Shown here: in pieces, positions 54,141 to 63,628 of the stretch
Layout of the letters: every line of letters begins with the position of its first letter
Numbering within the stretch: the stretch's first letter is position 1
Assembly: GCA_035533475.1 (NCBI GenBank)
Contig: DATLTS010000025.1
Location: 1-64,000, forward strand
Length of the DNA stretch: 64,000 nt
Origin: Mycobacteriales bacterium
Lineage (GTDB): Bacteria > Actinomycetota > Actinomycetes > DATLTS01
Direction of reading: 5' to 3'
The notes under the pieces: generated by a model
Told to the model about the DNA's origin: nothing
What the model saw: only the letters and a program-made list of their open reading frames with translations
Database searches by the model: none
Made by a program: the position numbers and the translations under genes

Positions 54141-55451
54141 TCAGCTGAACGTGTGCCCGATCCAGGTCAGCCCGCCGTCGCGGGTGGTCTCGACGGTTAC
54201 CCGGGCCACGATCACCCGCCCGTACCGCGGGTCCTCGAAGCCCAGTGCGGCGAACTCGGTGCCGGTGAGCTTCCCTTCGGCGGGCGCGGCGAGCCGGGCG
54301 GACCAGGTCCGACCGGCGTCGGTGCTGACGTACAACGACGGGGGGACGTCGAGGACGAGGACACCGGCTCGCGGGGAAGCCAGGGAGATCGGTCGCAGGA
54401 CCGCGGGCAACGGGCGCAGCGGCCCGAACCTGTCGCCGGCGTCGGTCGATGCGACCACGGCATCCGTGCCGGAACCAGAGCTGGCGGAGCAGAGCACGGC
54501 TAGGTACCCGCCTTGCGCCCCGGTGAGGTCGACGACGCTGCGATGGAAGGCCACGCAGGGGTCGACGATCCGGTTCCAGCGGTCACTCATCCCGCCGTCG
54601 TCGGAGCGGTAGAGCTCGCTGACCGGGCCGATCCCCGCGACGTACACCCGGTCGCCGCCGTCCCGGACCACCCTGGTGGTCGCCCCGTGCACGACCAGGC
54701 CGGTCGGCCGGAAGGCCGCCGTCCCGACCGCGGCTTCCTCGACCGCGCAGCCGGCGTCGCAGCTGCCCGATCCGGCTGACCCGATGATCGCCACGGCGGT
54801 CCCACCGGCCACCTCGAGGGCGGACACCGTGCCGTCGATCGGCTGACGCTGCCAGGTGTCGCCGCCGTCGGTCGTGATGAACAGGTCGGGCCCATACGCG
54901 TAGCCGTTCCAGTGATCGGCGAAACGCAGGTGACCGACGCACGGCCGTCCCGGGCGGCAGGAGAACTCGGCCAGGTCGGCGTGCGGCGCCGGGATCCCCA
55001 CCCAGCTCGCACCACCGTCGGAGGTCCTGACCAGCGAGGTGCAGAAGCCGCTTGCGCAGGTCCCGGGGGTCGTTCCGAGCCCCCAGCCGTCCAGGTCGCT
55101 GACCCAGCTGAGGTCGACCAGTCCGAGATGTTCTGGCACGAAGGAGCCGGCCGGCGTGGGCCGGGCCGGCGACTGGGTCGCGCTCGGCGGCGCGGTGACC
55201 GGGACGCCGGGGGTTCCCTCGCCGATCGGGCGTTGCGCAGGCTGGGGGCGTGGCAAGCCACCGCCGATCGCGACCCCGACGACTACCGCCGCGGCAACCA
55301 GTGCGGCGGTGCTCATCGTGGTCATCGCCGCCCGCCACCGGCGGCGGTGGCGGGCCTGGCGTCGGATCCGCTCGAAGCGCGCCGGGCCGGGCGCCAACGG
55401 GATGACCGGCGGGCCGAGTCGGCGGCGCAGGTCATCGTCAGGTTCGACCAT
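54141..55451 (-). CDS. Membrane-anchored Asp-box (sialidase-like/Ycf48-like) beta-propeller protein
   Basis: The 436-residue protein has a short cytoplasmic N-terminus of about 40 residues rich in Arg, one membrane segment (TAALVAAAVVVGVAIGGG), a Pro-rich linker, then a secreted beta-propeller with six Asp-box-like repeats (RTSDGGASW, ITTDGGDTW, YRSDDGGMSDRW, STDAGDRFG, VSTDAGRTW, TTRDGGLTW). Cysteine pairs suggest disulfides. The ATG at 55451 overlaps the sigma-factor stop by 14 bases, so the two are cotranscribed. No anti-sigma zinc motif is visible; a surface sensor or regulator is plausible but unproven. Confidence 0.75.
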   Translation of the reverse strand: MVEPDDDLRRRLGPPVIPLAPGPARFERIRRQARHRRRWRAAMTTMSTAALVAAAVVVGVAIGGGLPRPQPAQRPIGEGTPGVPVTAPPSATQSPARPTPAGSFVPEHLGLVDLSWVSDLDGWGLGTTPGTCASGFCTSLVRTSDGGASWVGIPAPHADLAEFSCRPGRPCVGHLRFADHWNGYAYGPDLFITTDGGDTWQRQPIDGTVSALEVAGGTAVAIIGSAGSGSCDAGCAVEEAAVGTAAFRPTGLVVHGATTRVVRDGGDRVYVAGIGPVSELYRSDDGGMSDRWNRIVDPCVAFHRSVVDLTGAQGGYLAVLCSASSGSGTDAVVASTDAGDRFGPLRPLPAVLRPISLASPRAGVLVLDVPPSLYVSTDAGRTWSARLAAPAEGKLTGTEFAALGFEDPRYGRVIVARVTVETTRDGGLTWIGHTFS

Positions 55452-55956
55452 CACGGTCCCCGAGTTGGGCGAGCAGCCGGGCACGCGCGTCGAACAGGTC
55501 GCTCTTCACGGTGCCCTCCGCCCGGCCGAGCAGGATCGCAACCCGCCTGACCGGGAGGTCGGCGTAGTAGTGGAGCAGCACCGGGAGCCGGAGCCGGTCC
55601 GGCAACGCCGCGACGAGCACCCGCAGCCCGACGTCACCGGCCGGGGTCGGGTCGAGCTCGTCGGGCGGCCCGATCCGGCGCAACGCACGGCGCTCGCGCT
55701 CCAGCTTGCGCCAACGGTCCCGAACCAGGTTCGCGGCAACGACGTAGAGGTAGCCACGGGGGTCGTCGACGCTGGACCACTTCGCGAGCAGCCGGGTGAA
55801 CGCCTCGGCCGCGATCTCGTGGGCCGTGTCGGCGTCGTCCACGAGGTTTCGGCACCAGCCGGCGAGCCTCGGGTAGTGCGCGGCGAACAGCTCGGCCGCG
55901 TCCGCATCGCGGGTACGACTTCGTACCAGCTCAGCCGACACCGCGAGCTCGGTCAC
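55438..55956 (-). CDS. RNA polymerase sigma factor, ECF-like (sigma-70 family)
   Basis: The 172-residue protein has region 2 ([18 protein letters not shown] through [19 protein letters not shown], residues about 18-65) and region 4 ([20 protein letters not shown] through [16 protein letters not shown], residues about 110-160), with no region 3, as in ECF or SigE-type factors. The GTG at 55956 has GGAG 6 bases upstream and is preferred to the one at 55986. It is the first gene of a two-gene unit with the Asp-box protein and is divergent from trpC. The regulon is unknown. Confidence 0.85.
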   Translation of the reverse strand: MTELAVSAELVRSRTRDADAAELFAAHYPRLAGWCRNLVDDADTAHEIAAEAFTRLLAKWSSVDDPRGYLYVVAANLVRDRWRKLERERRALRRIGPPDELDPTPAGDVGLRVLVAALPDRLRLPVLLHYYADLPVRRVAILLGRAEGTVKSDLFDARARLLAQLGDRDGRT

Positions 55957-56171
55957 CTTCGGCTCCGGTCGGGCCCCACGTCTCACAGACGCCGCACCCC
56001 TCTCGCCGGTTGGCCAGCCACGTTCTACGCCCCCCGGGCCGACCCGGCCAATCCGACACGCGCCGAAGCGGCCGGCCGGCTCGCCGCTACCCTGGACCGA
56101 ACCCCGACCCCCCCGGCGCAGGGCCGGGGCGCGACCGCATCGCAGCGTCGAGGGAACTGGAGACCGGTCGC
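55957..56171. promoter_or_regulatory. Divergent region between the sigma factor and trpC
   Basis: These 215 bases hold the trpC promoter and leader. TACCCT at 56088-56093 fits a -10 (TANNNT) for trpC. In the leader a GC hairpin pairs ccccggc 56111-56117 with gccgggg 56123-56129. No Trp-codon leader peptide is evident. GGAG near 56158-56161 precedes the trpC GTG by about 10 bases. Confidence 0.35.
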
Positions 56172-56981
56172 GTGAGCGTCCTCGACGAGATCCTCGACGG
56201 CGTGCGAGCGGACCTGGCCGAACGTCAGGTCGAGGTTCCGCTGGACCGGCTCAAGGAAATCGCCGGCCGGCAGCCGAGCGCCCGGGACGCGATGTCTGCG
56301 CTGCGGCAGCCGGGGATCGCCGTGATCGCCGAGGTCAAGCGGGCCAGTCCCTCCCGGGGCGCGCTCGCGTCGATCGGCGACCCGGCGGCCCTCGCTCGCG
56401 ACTACGCGGCCGGCGGGGCTCATGTCATCAGCGTGTTGACCGAGGAGCGACGTTTCGCCGGGAGCCTCGCCGACCTCGACGCGATCCGCGCGGCCGTCGA
56501 CACCCCCCTGCTCCGCAAGGACTTCGTCGTCACGGCCTACCAGGTGTGGGAGGCCCGGGCGCACGGTGCCGACCTCGTGCTGCTGATCGTCGCGGCGCTC
56601 GAGCAGAACGCCCTGGTCGCGCTGGTGGAGCGGACCGAGAGCCTCGGCATGGTCCCCCTGGTCGAGGTTCACGACGCCGACGAGGTCGCCCGGGCGATCG
56701 ACGCCGGGGCGCGGGTCATCGGCGTCAACGCGCGCGACCTACGCACCCTGGAGGTCGACCGGAGCCGTTTCGCCGAGCTTGCGCCCCTGCTGCCGGACAG
56801 CGCGGTCAAGGTCGCCGAATCGGGGATCCGCGGGCCGCACGATCTGCTCGCCTACGCGGCCGTGGGCGCCGACGCCGTCCTCGTCGGCGAGGGACTGGTC
56901 ACCGGCAAGGACCCGCGGCAGGCAGTCGCCGACCTGGTCACCGCCGGAGCGCATCCGGCGGCCCGACACACCGCGCCGTGA
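56172..56981 (+). CDS. trpC: Indole-3-glycerol phosphate synthase
   Basis: Ring-closure step of tryptophan synthesis. The 269-residue TIM-barrel enzyme has [16 protein letters not shown] near 50 (catalytic lysine), [20 protein letters not shown] near 84, [20 protein letters not shown] near 112 (second catalytic lysine), [13 protein letters not shown] near 183 and the phosphate-binding [20 protein letters not shown] near 218. The GTG start is at 56172. The stop overlaps the trpB start (GTGA). Confidence 0.96.
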   Translation: MSVLDEILDGVRADLAERQVEVPLDRLKEIAGRQPSARDAMSALRQPGIAVIAEVKRASPSRGALASIGDPAALARDYAAGGAHVISVLTEERRFAGSLADLDAIRAAVDTPLLRKDFVVTAYQVWEARAHGADLVLLIVAALEQNALVALVERTESLGMVPLVEVHDADEVARAIDAGARVIGVNARDLRTLEVDRSRFAELAPLLPDSAVKVAESGIRGPHDLLAYAAVGADAVLVGEGLVTGKDPRQAVADLVTAGAHPAARHTAP

Positions 56982-58186
56982 CCGCCGGCGCCGGGCAGCT
57001 GCCGGACCGGGACGGCCATTTCGGCCACTACGGCGGTCGATTCGTCCCGGAAGCCCTGATCGCCGCCCTGGACGAGCTCACCGCGGCGTACGCCGCGGCC
57101 CGGGAGGACCCCGAGTTCACCGCCCGCCTCGACGACCTGCTCTCGACCTATGCGGGACGGCCGACCCCGCTGACCGATGCCCGGCGGCTTTCGGCGGATG
57201 CCGGTGGCGCGCGGATCCTGCTCAAGCGGGAGGACCTCGCCCACACCGGCTCGCACAAGATCAACAACGTGCTCGGCCAGGCGCTGCTCACGCAGCGGAT
57301 GGGCAAGCCCCGGGTGATCGCCGAGACCGGGGCCGGGCAGCACGGGGTGGCGACGGCGACCGCCGCCGCCCTGCTCGGCCTGGAGTGCGTCGTCTACATG
57401 GGTGAGGAGGACACCCGCCGGCAGGCGCTGAACGTCGCCCGGATGCGCCTGCTCGGGGCCGAGGTGGTCCCGGTGCACACCGGCTCGAAGACCCTCAAGG
57501 ACGCGATCAACGAGGCGATGCGGGACTGGGTCACGAACGTCGAGACGACGCACTACGTGATCGGCTCGGTGGTGGGCCCGCACCCGTTCCCGATGATGGT
57601 GCGCGACTTCCAGCGGGTGATCGGCGTCGAGGCCCGCGCCCAGTGCCTGGACCGCCTGGGCCGGCTGCCCGACGCGGTGGTCGCCTGCGTCGGCGGCGGC
57701 TCGAACTCGATCGGCATCTTCCATCCCTTCCTCGCTGACGAGGGCGTGGCGCTGGTCGGCTGCGAAGCCGGCGGCGCCGGGGTGCGTTCCGGGCAGCACG
57801 CGGCCACCCTCGTGGCCGGTTCCCCGGGCGTGCTGCACGGGGCCCGGTCCTACCTGCTCCAGGACGGGGACGGGCAGACCAGCCCGACCCACTCGGTCTC
57901 GGCCGGCCTCGACTATCCGGGGGTCGGCCCGGAGCACGCGTGGCTCCGGGACACCGGTCGGGCCCGCTACATCGCGATCGACGACGCCGCCGCGATGGAC
58001 GCCTTCAGCCGGCTGGCCCGGACCGAGGGCATCCTGGCCGCGATCGAAACCGCGCACGCCGTCGCCGGGGCGTGCGGCGTCGCACGCGAACTCGGTCCGG
58101 GGTCCGCGGTCCTCGTCAGCTGCTCCGGCCGCGGTGACAAGGATGTCGACACCGCGGCCGCCTGGTTCGGGTTGGCGGAGGAGTGA
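56978..58186 (+). CDS. trpB: Tryptophan synthase beta chain
   Basis: Joins indole to serine with PLP. The 402-residue protein has [16 protein letters not shown] at the N-terminus, the PLP lysine K94 in [31 protein letters not shown] near 113, [17 protein letters not shown] near 230 (phosphate grip) and [15 protein letters not shown] near 305. The GTG overlaps the trpC stop and its own stop overlaps the trpA start, so trpC-B-A are coupled. Confidence 0.97.
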   Translation: MTAGAGQLPDRDGHFGHYGGRFVPEALIAALDELTAAYAAAREDPEFTARLDDLLSTYAGRPTPLTDARRLSADAGGARILLKREDLAHTGSHKINNVLGQALLTQRMGKPRVIAETGAGQHGVATATAAALLGLECVVYMGEEDTRRQALNVARMRLLGAEVVPVHTGSKTLKDAINEAMRDWVTNVETTHYVIGSVVGPHPFPMMVRDFQRVIGVEARAQCLDRLGRLPDAVVACVGGGSNSIGIFHPFLADEGVALVGCEAGGAGVRSGQHAATLVAGSPGVLHGARSYLLQDGDGQTSPTHSVSAGLDYPGVGPEHAWLRDTGRARYIAIDDAAAMDAFSRLARTEGILAAIETAHAVAGACGVARELGPGSAVLVSCSGRGDKDVDTAAAWFGLAEE

Positions 58187-58971
58187 CCGGGCGCGTCGCC
58201 GAGGTATTCGCGAACGCGGCCCGGGACGGCCGGGCGGTTCTCGTCGGATACCTCCCGGCCGGGTTCCCGGCGGTCGACACCGCGGTCGCCGCGATGCGGG
58301 CGATGGTCGAGGGGGGCGTCGACGTGGTCGAGGTGGGGCTGCCCTACTCCGACCCGCTGATAGACGGGCCGGTGATCCAGGCCGCGGTCGACCGGGCCCT
58401 CGCCGGTGGCACCCGCGTGAGCGACGTGCTGGCCACCGTCGAGGCCGTCGCGTCGGCCGGCGCGCCGGTCCTCGTCATGACCTACTGGAATCCGATCGAG
58501 CGATACGGGGTCGAGCGGTTCGCGGCGGCGCTCGCGGCGGCCGGCGGGTCGGGCATGATCACCCCGGACCTCACCCCCGAGGAGGCCGGCCCGTGGCTGG
58601 CCGCGGCCGAGAAACACGGGCTCGATCCGGTGTTCCTCGTCGCCCCCTCGTCGAGCGACGACCGGATCCGCCGGGTCGGGGCGACCGGCCGGGGCTTCAT
58701 CTACGCCGCCTCCACGATGGGCGTGACCGGGGCGCGGGAGCGGGTGAGCGCGCGGGCCCCGGAACTCGTCGCGCGGGCCAAGGCGCTCGTCAGCCTTCCG
58801 GTGGCCGTCGGGCTCGGGGTGAGCAACGCCGAGCAGGCGGCCGAGGTGGCCGGCTACGCGGACGGGGTGATCGTCGGCTCGGCCTTCGTCCGCTGCCTGG
58901 ACGAGGCAGGGGTGGACGGCGTCCACGGGTTGGCCGAGGCGTTGGCGTCCGGCGTCCGGCGGCGGGTGTAG
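58183..58971 (+). CDS. trpA: Tryptophan synthase alpha chain
   Basis: Splits indole-3-glycerol phosphate to indole for TrpB. The 262-residue TIM barrel has catalytic E50 in [18 protein letters not shown], with D61 in the same segment, and [17 protein letters not shown] near 100, [12 protein letters not shown] near 150, and [20 protein letters not shown] near 208. It ends 4 bases from the convergent histidine kinase stop. Confidence 0.97.
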   Translation: MTGRVAEVFANAARDGRAVLVGYLPAGFPAVDTAVAAMRAMVEGGVDVVEVGLPYSDPLIDGPVIQAAVDRALAGGTRVSDVLATVEAVASAGAPVLVMTYWNPIERYGVERFAAALAAAGGSGMITPDLTPEEAGPWLAAAEKHGLDPVFLVAPSSSDDRIRRVGATGRGFIYAASTMGVTGARERVSARAPELVARAKALVSLPVAVGLGVSNAEQAAEVAGYADGVIVGSAFVRCLDEAGVDGVHGLAEALASGVRRRV

Positions 58972-58975
58972 GGAC

Positions 58976-60403
58976 CTACCGCCGAGCGGGGGTTCCGTCG
59001 ACCGTGGCCAGCGGCAGTCGGACGGTGAACCGTGCGCCGCCCTCGGCGGCGTGCCCTGCCTCGACGGTGCCGCCCAGCCGGGCGGCCAGCCCCGCGACGA
59101 GGGCCAGCCCGACCCCGGTCCCCACCCGGCGCACCCCGCGGTAGCGGTCGTAGAGCGCCGAGCGCTCGAAGGCGACCGCGAGGTCGTCGTCGGTGAGGCC
59201 GGGGCCCCCGTCGCGCACCTCGAGCACCGCCTGCTGACGTTCCGGCCGAAGCGCGAGCACGATCGGTGCGCCGCGCGGGGCGACCCGCAGCGCGTTCTCG
59301 GCGAGCCCGTCGAGGATCTGCCGGACCCGGGTGGCGTCGGTCGTCGCCAGCAGCGGCCCGGCGGGGAACTCGGTGCGCAACTCGACCTGCTCCTTCGCGC
59401 ATCGCCGGACCCACACCGCCTCGGCCTGGTGCAGGACCTCGCCTAGGTCCACCTGCGCCAGGTCGATCCGGAAGTCGTCGGCCCCGAGCCGGGCCAGGTC
59501 CAGCAGGTCGGAGACCAGCCGCTCGAGCCGGGCCGATTCGGCCAGCACGGTGGCGCCGGTCGCCGCGAGCTCCGGCGCGGGGACGACCCCGTCGGCCAGC
59601 GCCTCGGCGTAGCCCTTGATCGACGTCAGCGGGGTCCGCAGCTCATGCGACACCGAGAGGAGGAACTCCCGCTGCCGGGCCTCGCTCGTCGCGAGCGCGC
59701 CGGCCAGGGAGTTCAGGGCGTCGGAGACCTCGGCGACCTCGGCCGGGCCCTCCGCGACCAGCCGGATGTCCCGGTCGCCGGCCGCCAGCCGATGCGCCGC
59801 GCCGGCCGCATGCTGGAGCGGCCGGGCCAGCCGACGGGCCAGCAGCACGCCGGCGGCGGCAGCGACGGCGAGCCCGATCGCCAAGGCGACGAGCAGCCGC
59901 CGGCCGACCGGCTGGCTCACCTGGGAAACCGCGCTCGCCGGTTCGAGGACCAGGTAGTCACCACCGGAGGCACTCGCGACCGGGTAGCCCGCCACCAGGA
60001 AGAGCGCGCCCCGGAACTGGGTGGTCGTCTCGAACGTCTGGCCGGCGGCGGCCTGGGCAAGCAGGGCGGCCGGCAGCGCCGTGACATGTCTCGGGTTGAG
60101 CCGGGTCGGGGTCAGCCCGAGCGCGTCGACCCGCAGGAAGTGGATTCCGAGGCCGCTCTCCACCCGGGTGTTGGCGAGCACCCGATCGAGGGCGGAGCCG
60201 GCCGTGCCGGGAGCCGCCTCGGCGGCCGCGGCGGCCACCGAAGCCAGCCGGGACAGCGTCTTGAGCTCCTGGGTTTCGGCGGCGCTGTGCACCAGGCGGT
60301 TCGAAACGAGGCCGCTGATGACCACGGTGACGAGCGCGACGGCCGTGGTCACGACGGCGATCCGGACGGCGAGTCCGGACCGGCGCGGCGAGGGCTCAGT
60401 CAC
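58976..60403 (-). CDS. Two-component sensor histidine kinase
   Basis: Membrane kinase of 475 residues: membrane segments near 14-36 and 168-189 enclose an extracytoplasmic sensor region of about 130 residues; then a HAMP domain (190-243); the phospho-acceptor H253 in SVSHELRTPLTSIKG; an N-box with GLAENALRVAPRG; and G-boxes VRDGGPGLTDDDL and GTGVGLALVAGLAARLGG. The first residues overlap the response-regulator stop by 8 bases. The ligand is not evident; the sensor region matches no family I recognise. The pair stands between trpA and the trpE group. Confidence 0.93.
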   Translation of the reverse strand: MTEPSPRRSGLAVRIAVVTTAVALVTVVISGLVSNRLVHSAAETQELKTLSRLASVAAAAAEAAPGTAGSALDRVLANTRVESGLGIHFLRVDALGLTPTRLNPRHVTALPAALLAQAAAGQTFETTTQFRGALFLVAGYPVASASGGDYLVLEPASAVSQVSQPVGRRLLVALAIGLAVAAAAGVLLARRLARPLQHAAGAAHRLAAGDRDIRLVAEGPAEVAEVSDALNSLAGALATSEARQREFLLSVSHELRTPLTSIKGYAEALADGVVPAPELAATGATVLAESARLERLVSDLLDLARLGADDFRIDLAQVDLGEVLHQAEAVWVRRCAKEQVELRTEFPAGPLLATTDATRVRQILDGLAENALRVAPRGAPIVLALRPERQQAVLEVRDGGPGLTDDDLAVAFERSALYDRYRGVRRVGTGVGLALVAGLAARLGGTVEAGHAAEGGARFTVRLPLATVDGTPARR

Positions 60404-61070
60404 CCGCGGCGTAGCCCACCCCACGCAACGTTCGGATCGGACTGGCCTCCCCGAGCTTGGCCCGCAACTGGGCCACGTGGACGTCGACGGTGCGGGTGCC
60501 AGCCGCCGCCTCGTACCCCCAGACCTCGGAGAGCAGTTGCTCGCGCGAGTACACCCGGCCGGGACGGCGGAGCAGGAAAGCCAACAGGTCGAACTCGGTG
60601 CTGGTCAGCACGACCTCGGCGCCGGCCGCCACGACCCGGCGGCGGGACGGCTCGAGACTGACCGCGCCGACCGTCAGCACGCGCTCATCCGTGCCGGTGC
60701 CCCGTCGAAGCACGGTCTTGACCCGGGCCACGAGCTCCCTCGGGCTGAACGGCTTGGTTATGTAGTCGTCCGCGCCCAGCTCGAGACCGAGTACCCGGTC
60801 CACCTCGTCGTCCCGGGCGGTGACGAACAGGATGGGCGTCCAGTCGCCGTCGGCCCGCAGCCGCCGGCACACCTCGGTGCCGTCGAGTTCCGGCAGCCCG
60901 ACGTCGAGAACGATCGCGACCGGGTGCAGCTTGCGCGCGGCAGCCAGCCCGGCCCGGCCGTCGGCCTCCACATGAACCCCGAAACCCTCCCGGGTCAGAT
61001 AGAGCCGCTCGAGGTCCGCGATCGCCCGCTCGTCCTCGATGACCAGGACGAGTCCCTTGCCTTCGACCAC
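60396..61070 (-). CDS. Two-component response regulator, OmpR/PhoB type
   Basis: The 224-residue protein has a receiver domain with acidic pocket E12/D13, phospho-acceptor D56 in VLDVGLPELDG, T84, and K106 in DDYITKPFSPREL, followed by a winged-helix DNA-binding domain (VLTSTEFDLLAFLLRRPG; YEAAAGTRTVDVHVAQLRAK). The GTG at 61070 has AGGGGG just upstream and is chosen over an ATG further out. It is transcribed first, with the kinase following. The target genes are unknown. Confidence 0.94.
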   Translation of the reverse strand: MVEGKGLVLVIEDERAIADLERLYLTREGFGVHVEADGRAGLAAARKLHPVAIVLDVGLPELDGTEVCRRLRADGDWTPILFVTARDDEVDRVLGLELGADDYITKPFSPRELVARVKTVLRRGTGTDERVLTVGAVSLEPSRRRVVAAGAEVVLTSTEFDLLAFLLRRPGRVYSREQLLSEVWGYEAAAGTRTVDVHVAQLRAKLGEASPIRTLRGVGYAAGD

Positions 61071-61144
61071 GTCGCCCCCTCGGCCCGCCGCTGAAGTCAT
61101 CTTCGTCCAGCCCACGGCAGAAGCCGGTGAAGTCGATGTTCGGA

Positions 61145-61648
61145 TCAGGTCAGCGTCGGGTCTTCTCCCCGGTCGAGGGCATCCCAAGCGGACAGCTCGG
61201 GATCCCGGCCGGCCGGCCCCGATCGGGCGCCGGCGGCAGCGTAGCGTTCGGACAGGCCGTGCCAGCGCCGACCGAACGCGACCGCGGTGAGCCCCGCTCC
61301 GGCGACGAACAAGCCTCCGGCGATGGCGACGGCCGGCCAGGCATTCGGCCGCGGGTAACCAAGGACGTGGACAACGGCGGCGAGGGCACCGGCACCGGCC
61401 ATGACCAGCACCGCGCCGACGAGGATCCGTCCGACCCGGCGCAGCGCGAGAAGCAACGCGGCCGCCGGCAGGGCGATCAGACCGCACACGTCGGGCACGG
61501 CACTGCGATCGTGCCCGGTCGGGCTGGACACCGACAGGCCGGCATGGGCCGCCGTGCCGCCCCAGGGCCGGCCGGCGGAGATGACGAGCAGCGCAGCCCC
61601 GAACAGCGCGCCGACGACCGCGACGGCCTGGCCCCGCCGGGCGCTCAC
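61145..61648 (-). CDS. Trp-region conserved membrane protein (Trp_oprn_chp family)
   Basis: The 167-residue protein has four hydrophobic segments (AVAVVGALFGAALLVISAGR, LIALPAAALLLAL, ILVGAVLVMAGAGALAAVV, AWPAVAIAGGLFVAGAGLTA). It is in the position of the actinobacterial trp-region membrane protein (TIGR02234), normally between trpE and trpC. The GTG overlaps the trpE stop (GTGA). Its role is unknown. The normal next gene, trpC, is here 5 kb away on the other strand. Confidence 0.85.
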   Translation of the reverse strand: MSARRGQAVAVVGALFGAALLVISAGRPWGGTAAHAGLSVSSPTGHDRSAVPDVCGLIALPAAALLLALRRVGRILVGAVLVMAGAGALAAVVHVLGYPRPNAWPAVAIAGGLFVAGAGLTAVAFGRRWHGLSERYAAAGARSGPAGRDPELSAWDALDRGEDPTLT

Positions 61649-63153
61649 GCCCGCGGCGCTGGCGCGCCGGTCAGGGCCTCGGCCGCACTCACCGCCGCCA
61701 ACACCGCCGCCGCCTTCCGCCGCGACTCGTCGTCCTCGGAATCCGGATCCGAGTCGGCGACGATCCCCGCGCCGGCCTGGACGTAGGCGACCCCTTCGCG
61801 CAGCACCGCTGTCCGGATCGCGATCGCGGTATCCAGATCGCCGCCGACGTCGAAGTAGCCGATCGCGCCGCCGTACACGCCGCGCCGGGTCGGTTCGAGC
61901 TCCTCGATGATCTCCATCGCCCGGACCTTCGGGGCGCCGGAGAGCGTTCCCGCCGGAAAGCAGGCCTCCAGGACGTCGAGCGAGGTGAGGTCGGGGCGGA
62001 CCTCGCCGACGACGGTCGACACCAGGTGCATCACATGCGAGTACCGCTCGACGCTCATGAAGTCGACGACGTCGACACTGCCCGGACGACAGACCCGCCC
62101 CAGGTCGTTGCGGCCGAGGTCCACGAGCATGACGTGCTCGCTGCGTTCCTTGGGGTCGGCCAGCAGCTCGGTGGCCAGGAGGGCGTCCGCCTCGGGGGTG
62201 GCGCCGCGCGGCCGGGTGCCGGCGATCGGGTGGAGCAGCGCCCGACCCGCGGTCACCTTGACCAGCGCCTCCGGTGAGGAGCCGACCACGTCGAGGTCCC
62301 CGAAGCGCAACAGATACATGTAGGGACTCGGGTTCGACGCACGCAGGACCCGGTAGATGTCGAACGCGTCGGCCGCCGTGGGCGCCGCGAAACGCTGGCT
62401 CAGGACCACCTGGAAGATGTCGCCCGCGAAAATGTGCTCCTTCGCGGTCCGGACGGCGTCGAGGAACTGCTGTCTCGACATGTTCGTCGAGTGCTCCGGC
62501 AGGCCGCTCGGACTCAGGGCGGCCACCGTGGACGGGGACGGCTGGCGAAGATCGGCCGTCATCCGTTCCAGTCGCTCGACGGCGTCGTCGTAGCCCGCGT
62601 CGGCGGATGGTGCCCCAGGCACGACGTTGGCGATGAGCATCAGCGAGCCGTCGGTGTGGTCGAGCACCGCCAGGTCCGCCGCCAGCAACAACATGATCTC
62701 CGGGATCGGCAGGTCCGCTTCGGCGTGCTCCGGCAGCCGCTCGAGCCGGCGCACGACGTCGTAGCCGAGGAAGCCGACCAGCCCACCGGTGAGCGGGGGG
62801 AGGCCGGGCGACCTGGGGGACCGCAACGCGGTCACGGTCCGGCGAAGCACCTCCAACGGGTCGCCGTCGAGGGGGACGCCGGCCGGGGGGGTGCCCAGCC
62901 AGCATGCCCGGCCGTCCTGGACGGTGAGCGTCGCCGGCGAGCGGACCCCGATGAAGGAATAGCGGGACCAGACACCGCCGTGCTCCGCCGATTCCAGGAG
63001 GAAGGTGCCCGGGCGGCTCGCCGACAGTTTGCGATAGACCCCGACCGGGGTCTCGCCGTCGGCGAGCAGTGCGCGCGTGACGGGCACGACCGGTGCGGTG
63101 GCCCAGGCGGCCCGGAACTGCTCCCGGGTCGGGCTGATCACGCCTGATGTCAC
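61645..63153 (-). CDS. trpE: Anthranilate synthase component I
   Basis: Makes anthranilate from chorismate, using ammonia from a TrpG partner not found in this window. The 502-residue protein carries the feedback motif [20 protein letters not shown] near 48, and the chorismate-binding core: [19 protein letters not shown] near 322, [15 protein letters not shown] near 355, [15 protein letters not shown] near 383, [19 protein letters not shown] near 410. The GTG overlaps the hisI stop (GTGA). The next gene is the trp-region membrane protein. Confidence 0.96.
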   Translation of the reverse strand: MTSGVISPTREQFRAAWATAPVVPVTRALLADGETPVGVYRKLSASRPGTFLLESAEHGGVWSRYSFIGVRSPATLTVQDGRACWLGTPPAGVPLDGDPLEVLRRTVTALRSPRSPGLPPLTGGLVGFLGYDVVRRLERLPEHAEADLPIPEIMLLLAADLAVLDHTDGSLMLIANVVPGAPSADAGYDDAVERLERMTADLRQPSPSTVAALSPSGLPEHSTNMSRQQFLDAVRTAKEHIFAGDIFQVVLSQRFAAPTAADAFDIYRVLRASNPSPYMYLLRFGDLDVVGSSPEALVKVTAGRALLHPIAGTRPRGATPEADALLATELLADPKERSEHVMLVDLGRNDLGRVCRPGSVDVVDFMSVERYSHVMHLVSTVVGEVRPDLTSLDVLEACFPAGTLSGAPKVRAMEIIEELEPTRRGVYGGAIGYFDVGGDLDTAIAIRTAVLREGVAYVQAGAGIVADSDPDSEDDESRRKAAAVLAAVSAAEALTGAPAPRA

Positions 63154-63539
63154 GGGGCGCCGACGGTGGCTTCGAGCACCTGCCGGTCGAAGCACGTCCG
63201 GTCCCCGGTGTGACAGGCGGCGCCGACCTGATCCACCCGGACCAGCACGGTGTCGGCATCGCAGTCGAGCGCCACGGCCTTTACCCACTGCTGGTGCCCG
63301 GAGGTCTCCCCCTTGACCCAGTACGCTCGGCGACTACGAGACCAGTAGGTCGCTCGACCGGTCGTGAGGGTGCGGTGCAGGGCTTCGTCATCCATCCAAC
63401 CGACCATGAGCACTTCGCCGGTGTCGTACTGCTGGGCGACCGCGGGAAAGAGGCCATCACGGTCCCGCTTGAGCCGAACGGCGATCTCCGGATCGAGGTT
63501 CGACGGGCGGGCGGGGGGAACCGAAGATTCAACGGACAC
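63150..63539 (-). CDS. hisI: Phosphoribosyl-AMP cyclohydrolase
   Basis: Third step of histidine synthesis. The 129-residue protein has [19 protein letters not shown] near 42, [19 protein letters not shown] near 64, the aspartate cluster [15 protein letters not shown] near 92 that binds Mg2+, and the zinc-binding CHTGDRTCF. There is no HisE-type domain, as usual in actinobacteria. Starts are weak; the GTG at 63539 is used. It heads hisI-trpE on the minus strand. Confidence 0.95.
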   Translation of the reverse strand: MSVESSVPPARPSNLDPEIAVRLKRDRDGLFPAVAQQYDTGEVLMVGWMDDEALHRTLTTGRATYWSRSRRAYWVKGETSGHQQWVKAVALDCDADTVLVRVDQVGAACHTGDRTCFDRQVLEATVGAP

Positions 63540-63628
63540 CGCACCATTGTGTCCCGGGAGCGCCACCACCCGAGCCGGGGAGGGGACAACTGACGCCGAC
63601 CCGAGGGCGGTCCGAACCGCGAACGCGG

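Noticed and set aside
56094-56171. Classical trp attenuator or T-box ahead of trpC
   Set aside because: There is a hairpin, but no leader peptide with Trp codons, no T-box sequence and no terminator U-tract.
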